From positions 1 to 10,299 of the forward strand of contig JAPUES010000169.1 of the NCBI GenBank assembly GCA_027492445.1: a stretch of DNA of 10,299 nt, written 5' to 3'. Both the position numbers and the translations under genes were made by a program. The DNA comes from Sporomusaceae bacterium (GTDB lineage: Bacteria; Bacillota; Negativicutes; DSM-13327). Positions within the stretch are counted from its first letter, which is position 1. Each line of letters begins with the position of its first letter. The notes under the pieces were generated by a model. The model was not told the origin of the DNA. It did not search any database and saw only the letters and a program-made list of their open reading frames with translations. Of this stretch, positions 6,811-10,299 are shown piece after piece.

Positions 6811-7176
6811 ATGAAAACGATTGCTTTAATTGCCCATGATCGAAAAAAAGAAGCCATGCTTGCTTTTGTCCGTCAGCATCATGATCTACTGATTCAGCAT
6901 GAGTTACTCGCCACTGCCACTACAGGACGCCTTATTAAAGAAAATACAGACTTAAATGTTACGACTTATTTATCGGGACCACTAGGAGGCGACCTTCAAA
7001 TTGGTTCACGTATTGCCAGTCAGGAAGTCCAAATGGTTATTTTCCTCAGAGATCCACTAACAGCTCAACCACATGAACCAGATATTAATGCCCTCCTGAG
7101 AGTTTGTGATGTACATAATATTCCAGTAGCTACGAATGAAGCTTGCGGTCATCTCTTACTTTCCACCTTAGGCTAA
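6811..7176 (+). CDS. mgsA: Methylglyoxal synthase
   Basis: Converts dihydroxyacetone phosphate to methylglyoxal and inorganic phosphate, the first step of the methylglyoxal bypass that frees phosphate when glycolysis is blocked or overfed. It is a cytosolic homohexamer in known members. The 121 residues cover the whole MGS-like domain: IALIAHDRKK (His9, Asp10, Lys12/13 region), ATATTGRLI (34-42, phosphate binding), LSGPLGGDLQIG with the catalytic Asp61 (E. coli Asp71), FLRDPLTAQPHEPD with Asp81, His88 and Asp91 (E. coli Asp91, His98, Asp101), and NIPVATNEA near the end. It is shorter than the E. coli enzyme (152) because the N- and C-terminal tails are trimmed, as in other Firmicute forms. 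The start ATG follows AGGTAGGTG. It is a single-gene transcript with its own promoter and terminator; no detoxification genes (glyoxalase) are beside it. Confidence 0.96.
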   Translation: MKTIALIAHDRKKEAMLAFVRQHHDLLIQHELLATATTGRLIKENTDLNVTTYLSGPLGGDLQIGSRIASQEVQMVIFLRDPLTAQPHEPDINALLRVCDVHNIPVATNEACGHLLLSTLG

Positions 7177-7201
7177 GGAAATAAATATTGATTGTCTTTC
7201 G

Positions 7202-7237
7202 AAAGTAGGAACAGTTATCTAACTGCTCCTACTTTTT
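7202..7237 (+). terminator. Rho-independent terminator of mgsA
   Basis: The stem AAAGTAGGA/TCCTACTTT (7202-7210 with 7227-7235) continues after one A-C mismatch as CAGTT/AACTG with loop ATCT, and ends in TTTTT. It starts 25 bases after the mgsA stop codon. The convergent ABC permease ends at 7256, so the hairpin may also serve the minus strand, although its T-run there is shorter. Confidence 0.88.
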
Positions 7238-7255
7238 CCTTATAGTAAACTGCCT

Positions 7256-8005
7256 TTAGCTAATAAGGCGTTTCTTCAAAAAATACACAGGTATGGGAGC
7301 TAGTAATAAGGACATGATGATCAAGCTACCAACATGTTGCCAAAGTACAATACTTACCGTACCAACTACTAAGTTGCGGCATATTTCAACGCTGTGGTAT
7401 AAAGGATTAAACCATACCAAAAATTGTAACCATCCTGGCATAGATGTGATTGGGAAAAATACACCGGCAAATAAATACATCGGTGTTGTAATCAAAGTAA
7501 TATAATAATTGAGATAATCAATATGGCTGATTATTCCCGTATAGGATAACGCCATAAGTGAAAATACAGTTCCTGGTACTATTAAAAAAAGTGGAATGAG
7601 TAGAGACCATAGTGATTGTACTTGTCCCATTAACCCAATCACTACTAATATTACAATTCCAAAAACAATGTTCTTAACTATCCCAAATAATACTTCACCA
7701 GCGGTCACGTCACTTACGGTCGCTGGACCAGCCAGCATAGCATGAAATGTTTTTTGGAAATGCAGGCGAATAAAACTAGCATAGGTGCATTCAAAGGTGG
7801 CAGCCCACATAGAGGCAGAAGCTACCATGCCAGGTGCAATAAATTGCATATAACTCATGCCATCCATATCTTGGACAAAAGCTCCTAAGCCAAATCCCAT
7901 GGCCGATAAATACAAAAACGGTTCTATTACATTAAAAACCATATTTGACCAAAATGTACGCCTAAAAACGATTAAATGTCTTTTTAAAATATTAAATGCA
8001 ATCAT
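7256..8005 (-). CDS. ABC-2 type exporter permease, NodJ-like
   Basis: Integral membrane subunit of an ABC exporter, 249 residues, with about six hydrophobic segments (near 20-42, 54-76, 106-128, 133-155, 165-187 and 223-243). Family landmarks are FLYLSAMGFGLGAFV (30-44), FIAPGMVASASM (55-66) and near the C-terminus AGVFFPITSMPGWLQ (180-194) followed by WFNPLYHSVEICR (198-210). These are typical of ABC-2 permeases of the NodJ/DrrB class. The gene overlaps the stop codon of the ATPase gene by one base (TAATG), so the two are translationally coupled and form one transporter. The NodJ name points to lipo-chitooligosaccharide export in rhizobia, but in Firmicutes this class exports various drugs or glycolipid-like compounds. 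The substrate here is unknown and no biosynthetic genes are next to it. Confidence 0.88.
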   Translation of the reverse strand: MIAFNILKRHLIVFRRTFWSNMVFNVIEPFLYLSAMGFGLGAFVQDMDGMSYMQFIAPGMVASASMWAATFECTYASFIRLHFQKTFHAMLAGPATVSDVTAGEVLFGIVKNIVFGIVILVVIGLMGQVQSLWSLLIPLFLIVPGTVFSLMALSYTGIISHIDYLNYYITLITTPMYLFAGVFFPITSMPGWLQFLVWFNPLYHSVEICRNLVVGTVSIVLWQHVGSLIIMSLLLAPIPVYFLKKRLIS

Positions 8006-8934
8006 TATCTTTCTTCCCTCTTACCAGTGAATTTTAGAAAAACATCCTCTAAGTTGGTTGGTCTAAGGTAGCAAGCATGCTGAGACAAGCCAATAGAATC
8101 TAATTTTTCCCACAGTTCCATTCCTTTATCGGTAAAAATGAACAAGCTATCAACCATATACTCAACTTGACCACCTAATTGTTGAATCTTTTCATTAATA
8201 TTAGCTGGCAGTAACTCCAGAGAAATTCTAACCTCAATGACAAATTGCAATACGTATTGACGTATTAATTGTTCAGGACTCCCCTCTGCTAATATTAATC
8301 CATCATTCATAATCGCCAATCTGTCGCAAAGTTGGGATGCTTCCTCCATATAATGAGTCGTGAGCAGCATTGTAACCCCGTCTTCTTTTAGTTTCCTAAG
8401 CTTTTGCCAAACTAACCGGCGAGCTTGGGGATCAAGACCAGTAGTAGGCTCATCCAAAATAATAATCTGAGGCTTATTAATCAGGGCTCTCGCAATGACT
8501 AAGCGGCGTTTTGCCCCACCGGAAAGCATTTCTACCGTAACATCTATTTTATCTGATAGACCCATAAATTCTAATAATTCTCGCCCCCGCGAACGCGCTT
8601 CATTCCTAGCTATGTTAAAATAGCCACCATATGCTTCTAGATTTTCAAGCACTGTTAGATCAGGATCAAGATTATCTTCTTGGGGCACGATTCCAAATAT
8701 TTGTTTAATATGGGGTGGTGTGAGGGATGTTATTCTTTCACCAAGTATCTCTAAATGCCCCTGTTCTACCCGCGATAATCCATAAATCATGCGCATAGTC
8801 GTAGATTTTCCTGCCCCATTATGACCTAAAAACCCATAACACTCGCCTTTATTAATTTGAAAAGAAATTCCCTTAAGAGCCTCAAAATCGCCGTATGATT
8901 TAGCTAATTCTTTAGCCTCAATAATATAATTCAT
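8005..8934 (-). CDS. ABC exporter ATP-binding protein, NodI/DrrA-like
   Basis: ATPase subunit of the exporter, 309 residues, cytosolic face of the membrane. All nucleotide-binding motifs are present in order: Walker A GHNGAGKST (37-45), Q-loop with Gln85 (GIVPQEDNLD), signature LSGGAKRR (137-144), Walker B IIILDEP (157-163), D-loop GLDP (166-169) and switch His194 (LLTTHYMEEA). The LDPDLTVLENL segment after the Q-loop and the C-terminal extension of about 80 residues ending in TNLEDVFLKFTG are typical of the DrrA/NodI subclass. The start ATG follows AAGGAG with normal spacing. It is the first gene of the two-gene exporter unit and overlaps the permease start by one base. The gap upstream (8935-9013) holds the mqnE terminator, so the promoter probably lies in the short stretch just after that hairpin. 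Confidence 0.92.
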   Translation of the reverse strand: MNYIIEAKELAKSYGDFEALKGISFQINKGECYGFLGHNGAGKSTTMRMIYGLSRVEQGHLEILGERITSLTPPHIKQIFGIVPQEDNLDPDLTVLENLEAYGGYFNIARNEARSRGRELLEFMGLSDKIDVTVEMLSGGAKRRLVIARALINKPQIIILDEPTTGLDPQARRLVWQKLRKLKEDGVTMLLTTHYMEEASQLCDRLAIMNDGLILAEGSPEQLIRQYVLQFVIEVRISLELLPANINEKIQQLGGQVEYMVDSLFIFTDKGMELWEKLDSIGLSQHACYLRPTNLEDVFLKFTGKREER

Positions 8935-8970
8935 AGTAATCTCCTTACTAAAATCTAATCCTGATTCTTA

Positions 8971-9005
8971 TTGAAAGAAAGAACAGCCATTATAAAGCTG
9001 TTCTT
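8971..9005 (-). terminator. Rho-independent terminator of mqnE
   Basis: Stem of nine pairs (9005-8997 with 8987-8979: AAGAACAGC and GCTGTTCTT), a nine-base loop, and on the minus strand a T-rich tail TTCTTTC. It begins 9 bases after the mqnE stop codon. Confidence 0.8.
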
Positions 9006-9013
9006 ATCTACTA

Positions 9014-10102
9014 TTATAGTGTTTTTACCACGTTATACATAGAATCTCTTTCCGCTGGAATACGCCCTGTTTCGCGAATGGTCGCAATGATTGCATCCTT
9101 GGTTAATGAAGTAGCGGACTTAGCCCCTGCCGCATGCATAATCTTTTCTTCACTTACCGTACCATCAATATCGTTGGCACCAAACCCTAATGCTAATTGC
9201 GCAATAGGAAGAGTCAACATTACCCAATAGGCCTTAATATTTTTAAAGTTATCCAGCATTAACCGGGAAATGGCCATTGTCTTAAGCTCGTCCCACACGG
9301 AGGTCTGGTCAATTACGCCATCAAGTACTGTATTGTCTGGATGAAAAGGGAAACAAATAAATGTCTGGAATCCACCTGATTCATCCTGTAACTCTCGAAG
9401 AGATAATAAATGATCAACACGTTCTTCAATGGTTTCAATATGCCCATATAACATACTAGCGTTGCTGCGAATTCCAAGACTATGAGCAGTACGTGCTACC
9501 TCTAACCATTCCGTAGCAGTAGCTTTATTGGGACAAAGTTCCTTCCTCACTCGATCTGATAAAATCTCTGCTCCGCCACCAGGCATGGAATCCAGTCCCG
9601 CCTGCTGTAACTCGGTAAGAACCTGAAAAATAGACTTGCCAGAAATCTTAGCAAAATGGATAATTTCCACTGCTGTAAATGCCTTTAAATGAATATCGGG
9701 TAATTTGTCGTTTAAGGTCTTGATAATATCCACATAATATTCAAATGGCCAATCAGGATGCAGCCCACTAACAATATGAAATTCCCGTAAATCTTCGTCT
9801 TTAGATGCTTCCATAGCCATTGCCATAACATTCTCTTTGCTCATGCTATACGAATGTACATTATCAGCGTCGCAACCAAAAGCACAAAAATCACAACGCG
9901 ATGTACAAATATTGGTCAAATTAATATGACAATTTACGTTGAAATAAACTAACTCGCCACAAAGTCGTTGCCTAACTAAATTAGCAAGATAGCCTAACCA
10001 TGCTAAATCATTACTCTTAAATAATGCGATACCATCTTCCCGGGTAAGACGAGTACCATTCTTTACTTTATTCTCTATCTCATTAAAAACTGTATTCACC
10101 AC
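9014..10102 (-). CDS. mqnE: Aminofutalosine synthase MqnE (radical SAM)
   Basis: Radical SAM enzyme of the futalosine (alternative menaquinone) pathway. It joins the enolpyruvyl-benzoate intermediate made by MqnA with the adenosyl radical from SAM to give 6-amino-6-deoxyfutalosine. The 362 residues are full length. The cluster motif CX3CX2C is Cys66, Cys70 and Cys73 in HINLTNICTSRCDFCAFG. Further landmarks are HIVSGLHPDWPFEYY, SMPGGGAEILSDRVR, CPNKATATEWLEVARTAH, SNASMLYGHIETIEERVDHL and GGFQTFICFPFHPDNT; the GGGAEI and YGHIE segments fit MqnE rather than the related MqnC or the F420 enzyme CofH. Two GTG codons in tandem (10102 and 10099) could start it; AAGGAG (10114-10109) lies 6 or 9 bases away, so the start is uncertain by one residue. 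It stands alone: no other mqn gene is in the window. It lies just downstream of the rRNA terminator and has its own terminator. Confidence 0.94.
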   Translation of the reverse strand: MVNTVFNEIENKVKNGTRLTREDGIALFKSNDLAWLGYLANLVRQRLCGELVYFNVNCHINLTNICTSRCDFCAFGCDADNVHSYSMSKENVMAMAMEASKDEDLREFHIVSGLHPDWPFEYYVDIIKTLNDKLPDIHLKAFTAVEIIHFAKISGKSIFQVLTELQQAGLDSMPGGGAEILSDRVRKELCPNKATATEWLEVARTAHSLGIRSNASMLYGHIETIEERVDHLLSLRELQDESGGFQTFICFPFHPDNTVLDGVIDQTSVWDELKTMAISRLMLDNFKNIKAYWVMLTLPIAQLALGFGANDIDGTVSEEKIMHAAGAKSATSLTKDAIIATIRETGRIPAERDSMYNVVKTL

Positions 10103-10216
10103 TTGCCACTCCTTCCATACTTATATTGTTCCCTAAATAAGCAGCAGTTTCCTCCTAAAAAGAAAATATTTTATATAAATTCACTTTCATCCATAATTTA
10201 AATTTATCATAACAAA
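10103..10216 (-). promoter_or_regulatory. Leader region of mqnE between the rRNA terminator and the gene
   Basis: AT-rich DNA that should hold the mqnE promoter. TATAAA-like boxes occur on the minus strand near 10170-10175, without a convincing -35 partner. An AGGAGGAAAC motif near 10156-10147 looks like a ribosome binding site, but no start codon follows at the right distance. The site actually used by mqnE is AAGGAG at 10114-10109. Confidence 0.35.
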
Positions 10217-10250
10217 AGAAAAAAGCACTCAAAAATGAGTGCTTTTTTCT
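10217..10250 (-). terminator. rRNA operon terminator after 5S rRNA
   Basis: A perfect 15-pair stem (10217-10231 with 10236-10250) with a four-base loop, its core GCACTCA/TGAGTGC flanked by A6/T6 runs. On the minus strand the T-run TTTTTTCTTTTG follows directly. It lies right at the end of the 5S rRNA, as expected for an rRNA operon terminator. It is symmetric, so it could also stop plus-strand transcripts. Confidence 0.9.
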
Positions 10251-10251
10251 A

Positions 10252-10299
10252 ACCAGCAACTACCTATCCTCCCAGGCCGTTTCCAGCCAAGTACTTTCG
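10252..10299 (-). rRNA. rrf: 5S ribosomal RNA, 3' end only
   Basis: Read on the minus strand, the last bases give CGAAAGTACTTGGCTGGAAA followed by CGGCCTGGGAGGATAGGTAG and TTGCTGGT. This is the 3' third of a bacterial 5S rRNA: the GTACTTGG segment, a GGCTG/CGGCC hairpin closed by a GAAA tetraloop, the conserved CCTGGGAG...TAGGT strand, and the 3' strand of the terminal helix. The 5' part lies beyond the window. The mature 3' end is placed near 10252 by analogy and may be off by one to three bases. It implies an rRNA operon to the right, transcribed towards mqnE. Confidence 0.88.

Noticed and set aside
10116..10156. Small open frame or leader peptide behind the AGGAGG motif upstream of mqnE
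   Set aside because: No ATG, GTG or TTG follows the motif at 5-12 bases, and the ATG at 10118 is over 30 bases away and out of frame with mqnE.
1..10299. CRISPR array, insertion sequence, prophage or defence system
   Set aside because: No regularly spaced repeats, transposase, integrase, terminal inverted repeats or defence-type domains were found on either strand; the window reads as core chromosome.

Overview
The window looks like ordinary chromosomal DNA from a low-GC, spore-former-type anaerobic Firmicute. The best guess is the Negativicutes (a Pelosinus/Sporomusa-like genome). This rests on AT-rich intergenic DNA with strong Shine-Dalgarno sites (GGAGG), several hairpin-plus-T-run terminators, the deoxyxylulose-independent PdxST vitamin B6 route, a futalosine-pathway menaquinone gene and the 5S rRNA sequence. 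The genus is inferred; no search was run.

Left part (1-3653). The window opens inside a eukaryote-type hexokinase, of which only the C-terminal part is present, followed by a strong terminator. Facing it is the pyridoxal-phosphate synthase operon pdxS-pdxT on the minus strand. Divergent from pdxS is a MocR/PdxR-type regulator with a GntR DNA-binding head and an aminotransferase-like body. The 150-base gap between pdxS and the regulator carries a 10-base palindrome and several TACA-type motifs, and should hold the control sites.

Middle part (3654-6810), minus strand. A small DUF1232 (YkvA-like) membrane protein lies upstream of a Rossmann-fold NAD(P)-binding protein of uncertain substrate, probably as a two-gene unit. 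A long inverted repeat that acts as a terminator separates them from a 578-residue membrane-anchored protein of unknown function. Its large extracytoplasmic part seems to contain four divergent copies of a beta-strand repeat. The region 6636-6810 is a divergent promoter region.

Right part (6811-10299). The plus-strand gene is methylglyoxal synthase (mgsA), which drains dihydroxyacetone phosphate, with its own terminator. On the minus strand follow a NodI/NodJ-like ABC exporter pair with overlapping stop and start codons, then mqnE (aminofutalosine synthase, radical SAM). At the far right edge is the 3' end of a 5S rRNA gene with the rRNA operon terminator, so mqnE lies just downstream of an rRNA operon.

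Taken together the genes are mostly housekeeping: cofactor synthesis (B6, menaquinone), sugar entry and overflow, and membrane transport. I see no mobile element, CRISPR array, defence system or prophage. The least explained item is the repeat-bearing membrane protein. No gene-free stretch exceeds 300 bases.
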